A stretch of DNA of 64,000 bases from Natronococcus pandeyae (GTDB lineage Archaea > Halobacteriota > Halobacteria > Halobacteriales > Natrialbaceae). The translations under genes were made by a program, and so were the position numbers. Below the pieces are notes generated by a model. It saw only the letters and a program-made list of their open reading frames with translations. It made no database searches and had not been told where the DNA came from. Of this stretch, positions 9,413 to 22,198 are shown in pieces. The stretch spans positions 124,001-188,000 of the forward strand of contig NZ_PHNJ01000009.1 in NCBI RefSeq assembly GCF_008122205.1. Direction: 5' to 3'. Numbering within the stretch: the first letter of the stretch is position 1; each line of letters starts with the position of its first letter.

Positions 9413-10906
9413 ATGCAAACCAACGACAGCGGCACGGAATCCGGCGTATCGAGGCGAAGCTACCTGGGAGCCGGCGGCACGGCCCTGGCGTCGCTCTCGT
9501 TCGCGTCCACCGGCGGGGCAACCGAGAGTTCGGCGACCGACGGCGACGAGGGCGGCGAGGGCGAAACACCCGACCGCAAACTGATCCGGAACGGGACGGT
9601 CGTCACCGTCGACCCGGACCTCGGCGTCTGCCGCGACGCCGACGTGCTCGTCGAGAACGGACGGATCGAGCGCATCGACCGCGACATCGACGTCTCTGGC
9701 CTGGAAACGATCGACGCGAGCGACGCGATAGTGCTGCCGGGGTTCGTCAACGCGCACCTGCACACCTGGCAGGCGGGCGTTCGCGGGATCGCCGGGGACT
9801 GGTCGTTCCTCGAGTACCTCGACACGATGCTCGGTGAGATCAGCAGTCACTACACCCCCGACGACGCCTACGTCGGCAACCTGTTCGGCGCGCTCGAGCA
9901 GTTGAACGCCGGGACGACGACCATCCTCGACTGGTTCCACATCGCGAACTCGCCGGGTCACACGAACCGGGCGATCGACGGCCTCGAGGACGCCGGCATC
10001 CGGGCCGTGTTCGCCCACGGCCAACCGGGTGACGACAGCGAGACGTGGTGGGAAGAGAGCACGGAACCCCACCCCGACGATATCCGGCGGCTCCACGACG
10101 AGCGGTTCCCCGCGAACGACGGCCTTCTCACCCTCGCGATGGGGATCCGCGGCCCCGACTACTCGACCGACGAGGTCGTGGCTCACGACATCGAACTGGC
10201 CCGCGAACTCGACGTTCCCGCGTCGATGCACATCGGCTCGCTCGGCCCGGGCGGCGTCGAGACGCTCGAGGAACTCGGCCTCATGGGCGACGACCTCAAC
10301 TTCGTCCACGGGAACCGACTCACCGACGAGGAGTTCGAACTCATCGGCGATGCGGGGGCATCGGTGTCGATAACTCCGGAGGTGGAGATGCAGATGGGAA
10401 TGGGGATGCCGCCGCTTCGGGAGACCCTGGACGCGGGCGGCGTTCCGTCGATCGGCGTCGACATCGTCTCGAACGTCAGCGGTGACATGTTCACCCAGAC
10501 TCGCACGGCGCTGCAGGTCCAGCGCGCGCTCGATAACCAGCCGACCGTCGAGGCGGGCGAACAGGTCGGCGAACTGTCGCTCACCGCGCGGCAGGCCCTC
10601 GAGTTCGCGACGATCGAGGGCGCTCGAGCCCTCGGCCTCGAGGACGAGATCGGCTCCCTGACCCCGGGGAAGCGGGCCGACATCACGCTGATCCGGACGG
10701 ACGACGTCAACACGACGCCGGTCCACAACCCGATCGAAACGATCGTCTTCCAGTCGGGCGTCGCGAACGTCGACACGGTGCTCGTCAACGGTCGGATCGT
10801 CAAGCGAAACGGTAAGCTGTACAACGAACCCGCACGACAGCAGCGGGATCGACTCGTCCGCTCCGGACGGCGGATTCTAGAGGAAAGCGGGCTGGGAGAC
10901 GACTAA
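9413..10906 (+). CDS. Secreted (Tat) amidohydrolase
   Basis: A 497-residue metal-dependent amidohydrolase with a twin-arginine signal: SRRSYLGAGG plus a hydrophobic run before residue 40. The mature part starts with the beta-sandwich segment KLIRNGTVVTVD and reaches the metal site NAHLHTW near residue 117. Later segments contain histidines typical of the TIM-barrel (MHIGSLG and NFVHGNR) and the aspartate region IGVDIVSN. The C-terminus returns to the sandwich (LTPGKRADITLI). It resembles the chlorohydrolase/cytosine deaminase branch, so the likely reaction is hydrolytic removal of an amine or halide from a ring substrate. Export by Tat is unusual for this family. No lipobox cysteine is visible. 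Confidence 0.85.
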   Translation: MQTNDSGTESGVSRRSYLGAGGTALASLSFASTGGATESSATDGDEGGEGETPDRKLIRNGTVVTVDPDLGVCRDADVLVENGRIERIDRDIDVSGLETIDASDAIVLPGFVNAHLHTWQAGVRGIAGDWSFLEYLDTMLGEISSHYTPDDAYVGNLFGALEQLNAGTTTILDWFHIANSPGHTNRAIDGLEDAGIRAVFAHGQPGDDSETWWEESTEPHPDDIRRLHDERFPANDGLLTLAMGIRGPDYSTDEVVAHDIELARELDVPASMHIGSLGPGGVETLEELGLMGDDLNFVHGNRLTDEEFELIGDAGASVSITPEVEMQMGMGMPPLRETLDAGGVPSIGVDIVSNVSGDMFTQTRTALQVQRALDNQPTVEAGEQVGELSLTARQALEFATIEGARALGLEDEIGSLTPGKRADITLIRTDDVNTTPVHNPIETIVFQSGVANVDTVLVNGRIVKRNGKLYNEPARQQRDRLVRSGRRILEESGLGDD

Positions 10907-10957
10907 ATCTCTGCGAGAATCGACGAGGACCACGGTGGAGACGGCACCGGAAAAGTG

Positions 10958-12205
10958 CTATCGGTCTTCGTCGACGACCTCGGCCAGCACGTTCGCGATT
11001 TCTCGGTTCGTTTCCGGGCTGTAGTGGCCGCCCTCGCCGCGCTCGACGTACAGCGACTCGACGCCGTCGTCGGGATCGAGGTGGCGGGCCATGTCGATCG
11101 TCTCGAGATCGTCGTACCGGTCGTCGAGTCGGTCCATCAGGTCGCCGTAGATGGGGCCGTGTTCGGACTCGTACTTCGCGTACCGGAGCTGCTGGACCAT
11201 CACGAACACCGGCGTGAACTCCTGCTCGTCGCCGTAGTCGACGAACTCGGAGATCAGGGCGTCGAACAGGGTCTCGTGGGTGTCGAACAGCCGCTCGTGG
11301 TACCGCACCCGGGGCTGTTCCATCCGCAGCGCCGACTGGGTCTGCGCTTCGTCGAAGTCGATTCCGGGAATCGGTTTGCCGGTTCGTTTCTCGAACTCGA
11401 TGCCGGCCTCGTACAGCGCGTACCGGATCTTCTCGGCGTCGTCGAGGAAGTCGGACGCGTACGGGAACGTTGCGTGGTGTGGTTTGAACCAGTGGTCGTA
11501 GTGGAAGTCGTGCGTGCGAAGGAAGTCGGCCTTCGACTCGAGGTCGAGCAGGTCCTCCTTTTCGTCGACCGGGCTCTCGATGCGCTCGAGCGCGCCGTTT
11601 TCCATCGTGTACCGCGGTTTGACCGCGAGGATGTTGCCGAACTCCTGGTAGTGTTTCCACACCGAAAGGATGCGCGCGATCGAGGAGGCGGTGACGACCA
11701 TGAAGACGTAATCGGTCTGGTCCTCCGGGTACTTGCGCTCGAGACGCATGAGCGCCTGATCGAGGCCGTAGTTGCCGCCGCCGTAGTTGCCGACGTGCGT
11801 GTCGAGTTCCTGGGCGAGGTAGTGCTGGAAGGTCTCGTCGTTGTCGACCTCCCGGCAGAAGCAGTAGGAGTCGCCGTACGTCGAGACCGTCACGTCGGCG
11901 TTCGCGTCCCGGTCTTTCGCCGGACAGACGCGGCTGGCGTACTCGTCGGTCGAGTACGTGACGACGCTTCGGACCTCCTCACCGGGGAGGTGGTCGCCGG
12001 TATCCTTCTGTTTCTCTCGATTCGGCTGGGGACACCAGCCCAGTTCGGGGTCGTAACTGCTGAACTTGTCGAGTAGTTCGCGGTCGATCTCCGGGAACTC
12101 CTCCGTCGCGACCGACGGGATCCGTTTGAGAGAGGTGTAGGAGGCGACCTCGAGAACGATCACGACGGCGAGAACGCCGACGACGAGAGCCACGAACGGT
12201 AGCAT
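10958..12205 (-). CDS. Membrane-anchored SGNH-like hydrolase/acyltransferase-fold protein
   Basis: A 415-residue protein with one N-terminal transmembrane helix (residues 1-20) and a large external domain. STYGDSYCF resembles block I (GDS) of SGNH hydrolases. NYGGGNYGLDQ fits the oxyanion-hole Gly/Asn block. The C-terminal GEGGHYSPETN could supply the catalytic histidine, although a clear DxxH is not evident. Families with this layout de-acylate lipids or polysaccharides or transfer acyl groups to surface glycans. It is convergent with the amidohydrolase and has no clear operon partner. The SGNH call is a motif-based inference. Confidence 0.6.
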   Translation of the reverse strand: MLPFVALVVGVLAVVIVLEVASYTSLKRIPSVATEEFPEIDRELLDKFSSYDPELGWCPQPNREKQKDTGDHLPGEEVRSVVTYSTDEYASRVCPAKDRDANADVTVSTYGDSYCFCREVDNDETFQHYLAQELDTHVGNYGGGNYGLDQALMRLERKYPEDQTDYVFMVVTASSIARILSVWKHYQEFGNILAVKPRYTMENGALERIESPVDEKEDLLDLESKADFLRTHDFHYDHWFKPHHATFPYASDFLDDAEKIRYALYEAGIEFEKRTGKPIPGIDFDEAQTQSALRMEQPRVRYHERLFDTHETLFDALISEFVDYGDEQEFTPVFVMVQQLRYAKYESEHGPIYGDLMDRLDDRYDDLETIDMARHLDPDDGVESLYVERGEGGHYSPETNREIANVLAEVVDEDR

Positions 12206-12314
12206 TCGGATCGTACTAGCGGAACGCGGGTGGAAGTGAATTGGGCCGGCAATATCTACTTTCTGGATGGTTGAAACGATAATTGCGGGCCGGCGGATCG
12301 ACGACGCCGCCCGA

Positions 12315-12824
12315 TCACTGTCCGGTCCGGTCGTACGTCGCCGTCGCTCGAGCGTCGGCCGCCTTGCGTCGGTTCCAGATCACGACGGCGCTGTAAGTGC
12401 CGAACCCAAACGCGAGGAGGCCGACGACGAGTTCGCTCGTGGCGGTGGCGATCCCCGGCTCGACGCCGAACAGGAAGGGGGATGCGAGGAGCCAGAGTCC
12501 GAGAAGGGCAGCGAACATCGCGACGCCGGCGCTGCCGAACTCCTCGTTCGCCCGCCGGTAGAAGTTGTACGCGCCGACGGCGAGCAGGGCGGCACCGACG
12601 AGAACGGCGTTCCAGAACCGGTCCGGCGTGGGGTCGAGCCAGACGCTCTGGGCGACGAGCCAGAGCCCGAGCAGGGCGATGGCTCCCGAGACCCATCGCC
12701 CCCGTCTATCCGGATTCGGATCGGGCTCGATCCGGTCGCGAGTGGTCACGTCGCGGCCCTCGCCGCGCTTGTCGTGTTTCGCGTCCGGATCGTGTTCGCT
12801 CGCGTCGCGCTTGTCTTCGTTCAT
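12315..12824 (-). CDS. SPW repeat membrane protein
   Basis: A 169-residue protein with a charged, disordered N-terminus of about 45 residues followed by four transmembrane helices. The third helix contains GLWLLASPFLF, the SPW signature, and the first helix has a related GLWLVAQSVWL, so the two-helix unit is repeated. SPW-repeat proteins (PF03779) are small bacterial and archaeal membrane proteins of unknown function. It is followed downstream (minus direction) by the SGNH-like gene with a gap of about 110 bases. UspA and TauE-type genes lie on the other side. Confidence 0.85.
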   Translation of the reverse strand: MNEDKRDASEHDPDAKHDKRGEGRDVTTRDRIEPDPNPDRRGRWVSGAIALLGLWLVAQSVWLDPTPDRFWNAVLVGAALLAVGAYNFYRRANEEFGSAGVAMFAALLGLWLLASPFLFGVEPGIATATSELVVGLLAFGFGTYSAVVIWNRRKAADARATATYDRTGQ

Positions 12825-12907
12825 CGTTCCCTCGTCTCGGTACCGAGTTGTACGCGACTCGAGAAGAGTCTGGTGCGCGCCTGTTCATGGAGCGGACGGC
12901 GTCGGCG

Positions 12908-13333
12908 TCACCGGACGACGGTGACGGGCGCCGCGGAGTGTCTGACGACGACCTCCGCGACGCTGCCGAGCAGGATCCGCGTCACCCCCGACCGGCCGCG
13001 ACTGCCCATGACGACGTGGTCGACCGACTCGCTCTCGGTGCAGTCGACGATCTCCTGGGCGGGTGAACCGACCCGCGTCAGCGACTCGAGGTCGACGCCG
13101 GCGTCGTCGGCGATCCGCTCCGCCGCGGTTAGCTCCTCGTTGGCCTCCTGTACCATCACTCGCAACTCGTCGTTGGTCTCCGGTGAGGCGGTGTTCGGGA
13201 TGAACGGCACGGCGGAGGTGTCGACGACAGTCAGCGCGAGGAACTCGCCGTCGGGAAACAGTTCGATCGCGTACTCGAGGGCCCCCCGGGCGGCGTCGGA
13301 GCCGTCGAACGGGACGAGGATGCGCCGTGTCAT
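12908..13333 (-). CDS. Universal stress protein, UspA family
   Basis: A 141-residue single-domain Usp protein. It begins RRILVPFDGSD, the usual first strand and Asp. It ends with the ATP-binding signature G-x2-G-x9-GS seen as MGSRGRSGVTRILLGSVAE, followed by PVTVVR. Members of this type bind ATP and act as dimers in stress responses; the signal is unknown. It lies between the TauE-type exporter and the SPW gene on the same strand, separated by about 80-110 bases on each side. A second family member lies at 63211-63618. Confidence 0.95.
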   Translation of the reverse strand: MTRRILVPFDGSDAARGALEYAIELFPDGEFLALTVVDTSAVPFIPNTASPETNDELRVMVQEANEELTAAERIADDAGVDLESLTRVGSPAQEIVDCTESESVDHVVMGSRGRSGVTRILLGSVAEVVVRHSAAPVTVVR

Positions 13334-13441
13334 AGCCGATCGTAACGGTCCAGGACTCCTTCAGTCTGGTACCTGACCGGTGGCTCGAGCCACCCGATCC
13401 GGTCGTTGACTCGCCCGCTGTAGCGACGCCAGGGACCCGGT

Positions 13442-14221
13442 TCACAGCGCGAGGTACGGGCCGACGCCCAGGAGGACGACCCCGAGCGCGACTTTCAGTC
13501 GCGCGGGATCGACGACGTGTGCGACCTTCCAGCCGACGATCACACCGAGCAGCAACGGCGCGCCGACGACGACCGCGACCGGGAGCAGGACGTTCCCCTG
13601 GAGAGCGTAGCCGGCCGTCGCGAACGTCGCGATGAAGATCGACTGCACCTGGGCGACCGCGACGGCGAGCAACATCGGGACCCCCACGAGCACGAGCGCC
13701 GGAACTGCAAGAACGGGGCCGCCGATCCCCAGCAGGCCGCTGCAGACGCCGAGGACGAATCCGAGCCCGGCGAGCGAGAGCTGTCCGGATCGCGTCAGCG
13801 CCTCGAGGTCGACGAGCGGCGTGAACCCGCGTCGCTCCCGGTAGAGGATGATTCCGCCGACGGCCATCGAGACGCCGCCGAGAAGCGCACCGAAGATCGC
13901 ACGCGGGACGTACGTGTTCAGGTGTGCGCCGGCGAGTGCGCCGACGATACTCGAGAGGCTGAGGACGATCGCGATCGCGCGACCCTCGCCCGTTCGCATC
14001 TCCCCGGAGTAGAGGTACGCGACGCTGCCGACGAGCCCCGTGACGATGAACGTCGCGTGGGCCGTTCCGGCAACCTGGCTCGAGGGTAACGTCGTGAGCG
14101 AGTAGAGCGCGATCGTCACGAAGATGCCGCCGGGTCCGATCGTCGTGATCCCGACGCCGGAAAAGAAGGCGATACAGACGAGTAACAGCGCGAGCGAGGG
14201 CTCGAACGGAATATCCAGCAT
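13442..14221 (-). CDS. TauE/SafE-type anion exporter
   Basis: A 259-residue integral membrane protein with eight predicted helices in two related halves. The glycine-rich motif GVGITTIGPGGIF in the first half and GVCSGLLGIGGPVLAVPAL in the second are typical of the TauE/SafE (PF01925) family. Members export sulfite, sulfoacetate or similar organic anions. The substrate is not evident here because no sulfur genes adjoin. The start ATG 14221 precedes the first helix directly. A UspA gene follows downstream. Confidence 0.9.
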   Translation of the reverse strand: MLDIPFEPSLALLLVCIAFFSGVGITTIGPGGIFVTIALYSLTTLPSSQVAGTAHATFIVTGLVGSVAYLYSGEMRTGEGRAIAIVLSLSSIVGALAGAHLNTYVPRAIFGALLGGVSMAVGGIILYRERRGFTPLVDLEALTRSGQLSLAGLGFVLGVCSGLLGIGGPVLAVPALVLVGVPMLLAVAVAQVQSIFIATFATAGYALQGNVLLPVAVVVGAPLLLGVIVGWKVAHVVDPARLKVALGVVLLGVGPYLAL

Positions 14222-14299
14222 CTGATTCGATACTCGTGTTATCCGAACGTGCGTCCCGGAACTCCTAACGCTGTTGTTTGCCGCTCGAGAGCGGTTCGG

Positions 14300-15538
14300 C
14301 TACACGAGTTCGACGATCGAGTGTCCGAGCGACTGTCCCGTCACGATCGACGTGAGGAACATCAGGACGACAGCCGTGAGGAAGATCGCCCGTTCCGCGA
14401 GGCTCGGATCGAAGTAGCGATTGACGGCCGCGTACAGCGCGAGCGCGGTGATCGGAAGCCCGATGACGCCGTTGACTGCGGGCATCAAGAGCGCGAGTCT
14501 AACCGGCGTGAAGTCGGTGAACGCGAGGATCGGAATCGCGAGGGCGGCGGAGAGGCCGATCAGGAAGTGGACGGTTCGCCGGAAGTGGAGGTCGCCGAAC
14601 TGTGTCGAGATCCCGTACGATTGCGGAACCATGAACCCGGCGGCGAACAGCGTTCCGGTCGCGCTGGTGAACGAGGCTGCGCCCACCGCGAGGACGAACA
14701 CGCCCAGCACCCACGGGCCGATCAAGTCGACGAGCGGCTCGGCCGGTGCCGTGAATGTGAGCTCCGCTTCGGGGACCGCCATCGCCGCGGCGACGATTAC
14801 GGTCACACTGAGTGCGATCACCGCGGTGAGACCGACGGTGTGATCGCGACGGTAGCGGGAGACGATATCCCAGTCCTTCTCGCCGTTCATGCTCGTCTGG
14901 ATGAAGAAGTTGGGGTAGTAGACCGTCGTCCCGAGCAGGGCGATGATCATCGTCATGTATTCGATCTCCTGAACGATACCGGGGAGGAATCCGGTCGCCA
15001 CCGCGCCGGCCGACGGCTCCAGGTTTGCGACGATGACGAGATACGAGGCGAAAATCGCGAGCACGAGCGCGGCGATGACGCCCTCGATTCGACTGTACAC
15101 CCGGAGTTCGACGAGCGAGATCCCGAGCGCCGCGGAGAGGATGATCCCGATGTAGAGATTCGTCAGCGGCGTGAGATAGACGAGCGCGGCACCGGCGAGC
15201 GCGTAGTTCGCGACGCTCCAGAACTGCATGATGAACGCGATACCGATCGCGAACGGCTTCGCCGCCGTCGATCCGATGACGTCTCTGATATAGTTCATCA
15301 GCGGTAAATCCGCCGCCGCCAGACGAGCGGACATCTCGTGCATGGCGAGTCCGACGCCGAGTCCGAGGGGCAACACCCAGAGCAGGCCAAACCCGAACAG
15401 AACGCCCGCCTCGGTCAAAATATAGACGGATCCCGCTCCGAAGATGTTCGCCGCGAACAGGAGGCCGAGCCCGTACTGATGGACCATTCCTTTCGCTTTG
15501 TGAAACGAGACGTCAGCGACAGAACTGGTTTCTTGCAT
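14300..15538 (-). CDS. Nramp-like membrane transporter, divergent (copy 2)
   Basis: A 412-residue, 11-helix protein whose first helix reads ANIFGAGSVYI where classical Nramp has a DPGN segment. The sixth helix reads YYPNFFIQT where classical Nramp has MPHNLYLHS, so the proline is kept and the metal-binding methionine and histidine are changed. This supports membership of a divergent Nramp clade with altered substrate. It stands alone, divergent from gyrB across a 340-base gap. It is closer in these motifs to copy 3 (27061-28323) than to copy 1 (365-1717). Confidence 0.75.
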   Translation of the reverse strand: MQETSSVADVSFHKAKGMVHQYGLGLLFAANIFGAGSVYILTEAGVLFGFGLLWVLPLGLGVGLAMHEMSARLAAADLPLMNYIRDVIGSTAAKPFAIGIAFIMQFWSVANYALAGAALVYLTPLTNLYIGIILSAALGISLVELRVYSRIEGVIAALVLAIFASYLVIVANLEPSAGAVATGFLPGIVQEIEYMTMIIALLGTTVYYPNFFIQTSMNGEKDWDIVSRYRRDHTVGLTAVIALSVTVIVAAAMAVPEAELTFTAPAEPLVDLIGPWVLGVFVLAVGAASFTSATGTLFAAGFMVPQSYGISTQFGDLHFRRTVHFLIGLSAALAIPILAFTDFTPVRLALLMPAVNGVIGLPITALALYAAVNRYFDPSLAERAIFLTAVVLMFLTSIVTGQSLGHSIVELV

Positions 15539-17811
<2,273 letters not shown>

Positions 17812-17863
17812 GGGAGCGAATGCAGACGATTACGCAACTACGAGAGAAGGTGACTACGTACGC

Positions 17864-20350
17864 ATGAGTTCGGAAGTACCCGATCCGACGGACATCGAGG
17901 CGGCATCGATCGAGTCCGTCCGGATCGAAGACGAGATGGAGCAGAGCTATATCGACTACGCGATGTCCGTCATCGCGGGCCGAGCCCTCCCGGACGCCCG
18001 GGACGGCCTGAAACCCGTCCACCGGCGCATCCTCTACGCGATGCACGAGATGGGCGTGAGTTCGGGCTCGAGCCACCGCAAGTCCTCCTCGATCGTCGGG
18101 GAGACGATGGGTGACTACCACCCCCACGGCGACAGCGCGATCTACGACACCCTGGTCCGGATGGCCCAGGACTTCTCGATGCGCTATCCCCTCGTGGACG
18201 GCCAGGGGAACTTCGGCTCGATGGACGGCGACCCGGCCGCAGCACCCCGATATACGGAGGCTCGGATGGCCTCCGTCTCCGAGGAACTGCTCGACGACAT
18301 CGACAAGGACACGGTCGACTTCTCGGCGAACTACGACGATCGATTGCAGGAGCCCGACGTGCTGCCGGCGGCGTTCCCGAACCTCCTCGTCAACGGCTCC
18401 TCGGGGATCGCGGTCGGGATGTCGACGAACATTCCGCCGCACAACCTGGGCGAGGTGATCGACGCGACGATCGAGTTGATCGACAACCCCGACGCCACGG
18501 TCGAGGACCTGATGAACCACGTCAAGGGGCCGGATTTCCCGACGGGCGCGAACATCGTCGGTCGCGACGCCATCTACTCGGCGTACAAGACCGGTCGCGG
18601 ACGGGTCCGCGTCCGTGCCGAGTTCGAGGTCGAGGAGTGGAAGGCGGGACGCGAGCGAATCGTCGTCACCGAACTTCCCTACCAGGCCAACAAGGCCCGC
18701 CTCGTCGAGCGAATCGCCGAGGACGTCAACGAGGGCGAACTCGAAGGAATCACCGACCTGCGCGACGAATCCGACCGCAACGGCGTCCGGGTCGTCATCG
18801 AACTCAAACGCGGCGCGAACGTCGAGGTCGTCAAGAACAAACTCCTCGAAAGCCACCTCGAGAAGACGTTCGGCATCATCAACCTCGCGCTGGTCGACGG
18901 CCAGCCCCGGGTGCTCTCGCTCAAGGAGACCCTGGAGGAGTACGTCAGCCACCGCCGCGAGGTCGTCCGCCGGCGCAGCGAGTACGACCTCACCGAGGCC
19001 GAAGAACGGGCACACATCCTCGAGGGCCGGCTGAAGGCCGTCGAGAACGCCGAGGACGTCGTCGACCTGATCCGAAACAGTGAGGACCGCGACGCGGCCC
19101 GGGCCGGCCTGCAGGAGGAGTTCGGCTTCTCCGAGGAGCAGGCCCAGCACATCGTCCGGATGCAACTCGGCAGCCTCACGTCGATGGAGGCCGCCGAGAT
19201 CGAAGACGAGTACGAGGAGGTCCAGGCCGAGATCGAACGCCTGACGGAGATCCTCGAGAGCGAGTCGGAACTGCTCTCGGTCATCAAGGACGAACTTCGC
19301 GAGATCAAAGACGAGTACGGAGACGACCGCCGGACCTCGATCATCGAGGACCAGGGAACGGTCACCCACGAGGACCTCATCCCCGAGGAGGAGGTCGTCG
19401 TCGTGATGACCGAGGACGACTACGTCAAGCGGATGCCGATCGACCAGTTCGACCCCCAGGGTCGTGGCGGCAAGGGGATCATCGGCGCGGACGTCAAGGA
19501 AAGCGACCGCGTCGCCTCCGTATTCCGGGCGAACACCCACGATTACCTGCTGTGCTTTACGAACCACGGCAAGGTCTACCAGCTGAAGACCTACGAAATC
19601 CCGGAGATGGGCCGCACCGCTCGCGGCAAGTCCGCGGTCAATATCCTCGATCTCGAGGCCGGCGAGGACATCACGGCGATCGTCGACACCGACGCCTTCG
19701 GCGACGGCGAGTGCGTGACGATGGCCACCCGGAACGGCTACGTCAAGCGAACCGCCGGCGAAGAGTTCGATAACATCCGTTCGACGGGAATCATCGCCGC
19801 GGACCTCGAGGAGGGCGACGAACTCGTCGACGTCGAGGTGACCGACGGCTCTCAGGATCTCGTGATCGCGACCGAGGGCGGTATGACGATCCGCTTCGAC
19901 GAGAACGAGGTTCGTGCCATGGGTCGCAATGCCCGCGGCGTCAACGGGATCAAACTCACAGGCGACGATGCGGTCGCCGGACTCGTCGCGACCGACGAGG
20001 ACGACGGACAGGCGCTGCTGACCGTCACCCGAAACGGATACGGCAAGCGGACGCCGCTCTCGGAGTACCGCACGCAGTCCCGGTACGGCAAGGGACTGAT
20101 CGACATCAAGACGGACGGCCGAAACGGCCCCGTGACGGCCGTGAAGGCGGTCGATCCGGACGACCACCTCGTGCTGATGAGCGAGCGCGGACAGATCGTC
20201 CGGACGCGTGCCGACGAGGTCTCGTCGGTCGGCCGGAACACGATGGGCGTGATCGTGATGGAGGTCGAAGACGGCGACGCCGTCGCTAGCGTCGACGTAC
20301 TCCCAGCGGCCTCCGTGGCCGACGAGAACGAGACCGTCGAATCGGACTGA
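17864..20350 (+). CDS. gyrA: DNA gyrase subunit A
   Basis: An 828-residue cleavage subunit of DNA gyrase. The catalytic tyrosine is Tyr130 in APRYTEARM. The quinolone-pocket equivalents are Ser91 and Asp95 in HGDSAIYDT, the usual sensitive residues. The coiled-coil tower follows, and the beta-pinwheel C-terminal domain starts around the GyrA-box-like QGRGGKG, needed for wrapping DNA and negative supercoiling. It follows gyrB in an operon. Length and motifs are normal. Confidence 0.98.
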   Translation: MSSEVPDPTDIEAASIESVRIEDEMEQSYIDYAMSVIAGRALPDARDGLKPVHRRILYAMHEMGVSSGSSHRKSSSIVGETMGDYHPHGDSAIYDTLVRMAQDFSMRYPLVDGQGNFGSMDGDPAAAPRYTEARMASVSEELLDDIDKDTVDFSANYDDRLQEPDVLPAAFPNLLVNGSSGIAVGMSTNIPPHNLGEVIDATIELIDNPDATVEDLMNHVKGPDFPTGANIVGRDAIYSAYKTGRGRVRVRAEFEVEEWKAGRERIVVTELPYQANKARLVERIAEDVNEGELEGITDLRDESDRNGVRVVIELKRGANVEVVKNKLLESHLEKTFGIINLALVDGQPRVLSLKETLEEYVSHRREVVRRRSEYDLTEAEERAHILEGRLKAVENAEDVVDLIRNSEDRDAARAGLQEEFGFSEEQAQHIVRMQLGSLTSMEAAEIEDEYEEVQAEIERLTEILESESELLSVIKDELREIKDEYGDDRRTSIIEDQGTVTHEDLIPEEEVVVVMTEDDYVKRMPIDQFDPQGRGGKGIIGADVKESDRVASVFRANTHDYLLCFTNHGKVYQLKTYEIPEMGRTARGKSAVNILDLEAGEDITAIVDTDAFGDGECVTMATRNGYVKRTAGEEFDNIRSTGIIAADLEEGDELVDVEVTDGSQDLVIATEGGMTIRFDENEVRAMGRNARGVNGIKLTGDDAVAGLVATDEDDGQALLTVTRNGYGKRTPLSEYRTQSRYGKGLIDIKTDGRNGPVTAVKAVDPDDHLVLMSERGQIVRTRADEVSSVGRNTMGVIVMEVEDGDAVASVDVLPAASVADENETVESD

Positions 20351-20413
20351 TCACCGTCCTCTTTCGTCGTTCTCCGATTCGAGAGTAGAACGGCTAGTCG
20401 AGAGCCGAGCCGG

Positions 20414-20944
20414 TCAGTGGTCCGGTTCCTCGGCCGGCGCGATCATGTCGTCGATCCGCAGAATGAGAATGTTGTTCGTGTCGTCCCTGCCGTCGAGCGT
20501 CCCTTCGATGACGAGTTTCGAGAGCGGCGTCGGGCCGACGGTGACGGCATCGCCTTCCTGGATGTCGACCGAGCCCTGCATGTGAATCTCGGCGCGACAG
20601 AGTTCGGGGTGGTGAACGCTCGAGAGGTCGATCTCCTCGACGATGACGCCGTCGACGGCCTCGCCCTCGTGCTCGAGGGGGACCGAGGCGGGGTCGTCCA
20701 TCTGCTGGATCTCGAGTGCTTCGAAGGCGGCGGCGGTTGGCTTGTAGCCACCTTTTGGTCCGGGTACGCCTTCGACCAGTTGGAGCGCTTTGAGGCTCTG
20801 CATCTGGTTTCGGATGGTCCCAGGGTTGCGATCTACCTGTTCGGCGATATCCTCGCCTTTGATCGCATCCTCGGACTCCTTGTGGAGATTTGTCAAGGCA
20901 CGTAGTATTTTCTTCTGGCTGGGGGTGAGTTCAATTGATGACAT
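20414..20944 (-). CDS. Winged-helix transcriptional regulator (Rrf2/MarR-like)
   Basis: A 176-residue protein. The N-terminal 75 residues form a winged helix: LTPSQKKILRAL, then IKGEDIAEQVDRNPGTIRNQM as the recognition helix, and a wing at GPKGGYKPT. The C-terminal 90 residues form a beta-rich domain with EGDAVTVGPTPLSKLVIEG. It is convergent with gyrA across 63 bases. Similar proteins sit next to gyrase genes in other haloarchaea as far as I recall, but the target is unknown. The exact family name is uncertain. Confidence 0.75.
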   Translation of the reverse strand: MSSIELTPSQKKILRALTNLHKESEDAIKGEDIAEQVDRNPGTIRNQMQSLKALQLVEGVPGPKGGYKPTAAAFEALEIQQMDDPASVPLEHEGEAVDGVIVEEIDLSSVHHPELCRAEIHMQGSVDIQEGDAVTVGPTPLSKLVIEGTLDGRDDTNNILILRIDDMIAPAEEPDH

Positions 20945-21087
20945 GCTGTATTCTTCGTAATTGATTTCCTTAAACCCGACGGGTGAGCCGGGTGGTAAGT
21001 CGTGTATTCGTCGTTAGAATCGGCCGTAGTAAGGAGTTTTGTTTCCTGAGTCGGATCGTTCGCCGATATTCGCCGGTGGTAAGGTGA

Positions 21088-22053
21088 TCAAACCGGGATG
21101 AGCCACCCCTCCAGCAGGATCTCGGTGAGGACGTCCTCGAGCAGGAACATGAGAGCGAAGCCGAACGAGAACGTTGCCGCGTTCGTCCGGGTGAGGACGG
21201 CCTCGGCGTCGAATCGGATGAGATCGCCGACCTCGATGAGCACCTGCAGGATCGCGCCGATCGCGATGGCAAAGAACAGGACGGCGAGCAGATTCGACTG
21301 GGCAAAACTGCCGATCCAGCCGCCGAGGATGACCGGACCGCCGGCGATGACGCCCATCATGGCGAAGTGTCGAAGCGGCGGCGTCTCGCGCTCGCGGGCG
21401 ACCGCGGCGACGACGGTCGGCCCCTCCATTACGTTGTGCATGATGAACGCGAGCACGAGCAGCATGAGCATCGTTGCGTCCTCCTGAATGTAGGCGACGC
21501 CGATCCCCAGACCCTCGCCGATGCTGTGGAGACCGAGCGCGAGCGCGACGAGATACGCGATCTCGAGGCCATTCTTCTCGGTCGAGGCCATCTTCCGCTG
21601 GCGCCACTCGCTCGCGAGGTACATGACGACGAACGTCCCGCCGACACCGAGAATCGCCGCGGTGGCGGCGAGCACCGCGCCGTCGACGGTCGTGCCAAGG
21701 AGCGCCGTGCTCTCGACGTTGACGCCGTAGTCGAAGATCATGTCTTCGGTCATCTCGAGGGCGATGAACGCGAGTACGCCGGCCGCGAGTGCCAGGAACG
21801 CGTGCAGATATCGCGGGTCGAGATCCCGGATGAACGGGAACCAGAGCATCCCGATCGCGACGGGGATGATCCCCGCGATCGCACCGATCACCGTCAGCAT
21901 CCAGACGATCTCGAGCGTGCTCGCCTCGCTTGCGCCGGAAAGATCGCCGAACGGCGAGGTGAGATAGAGCGTCGCGAAGACCGTACCGAGGATGAGAACC
22001 GGCCCGATCGCGATAAGCCAGCGTGGCAAGTCGTCGATCGATCGATCGATCAT
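21088..22053 (-). CDS. ZIP-family metal transporter
   Basis: A 321-residue membrane protein with eight predicted helices. The two metal-binding helices of the ZIP/GufA/ZupT family are visible: ALGLHSIGEGLGIG (helix IV) and FIMHNVMEGPTV (helix V), with His, Ser/Asn and Glu ligands. These import divalent metals such as Zn2+, Mn2+ or Fe2+. A palindromic operator (22105-22118) lies between its TATA box and the predicted transcription start and is shared with the nearby DtxR gene, so metal-dependent repression is likely. Confidence 0.92.
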   Translation of the reverse strand: MIDRSIDDLPRWLIAIGPVLILGTVFATLYLTSPFGDLSGASEASTLEIVWMLTVIGAIAGIIPVAIGMLWFPFIRDLDPRYLHAFLALAAGVLAFIALEMTEDMIFDYGVNVESTALLGTTVDGAVLAATAAILGVGGTFVVMYLASEWRQRKMASTEKNGLEIAYLVALALGLHSIGEGLGIGVAYIQEDATMLMLLVLAFIMHNVMEGPTVVAAVARERETPPLRHFAMMGVIAGGPVILGGWIGSFAQSNLLAVLFFAIAIGAILQVLIEVGDLIRFDAEAVLTRTNAATFSFGFALMFLLEDVLTEILLEGWLIPV

Positions 22054-22104
22054 CCCGTGACCACCCGTACGGCGAGACTCCGAGTTCGTTGCATTACCAG
22101 GAGA

Positions 22105-22128
22105 TTAGACGCGTCTAAATATATATCT
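22105..22128 (-). promoter_or_regulatory. ZIP gene promoter and DtxR-type operator
   Basis: TTAGACGCGTCTAA at 22105-22118 is a perfect palindrome. On the minus strand it directly follows a TATA-like run at 22117-22128 (AGATATATATTT), so it lies between TATA and the transcription start. A repressor bound here would block initiation. A matching site lies before the DtxR gene at 22891-22904. Confidence 0.75.
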
Positions 22129-22198
22129 TGCCAACAGGCCTCTCCCTAGATTCGATCTAGGTAAACCGGGCGACGCGATCGCTCGAGGATGGAAGACG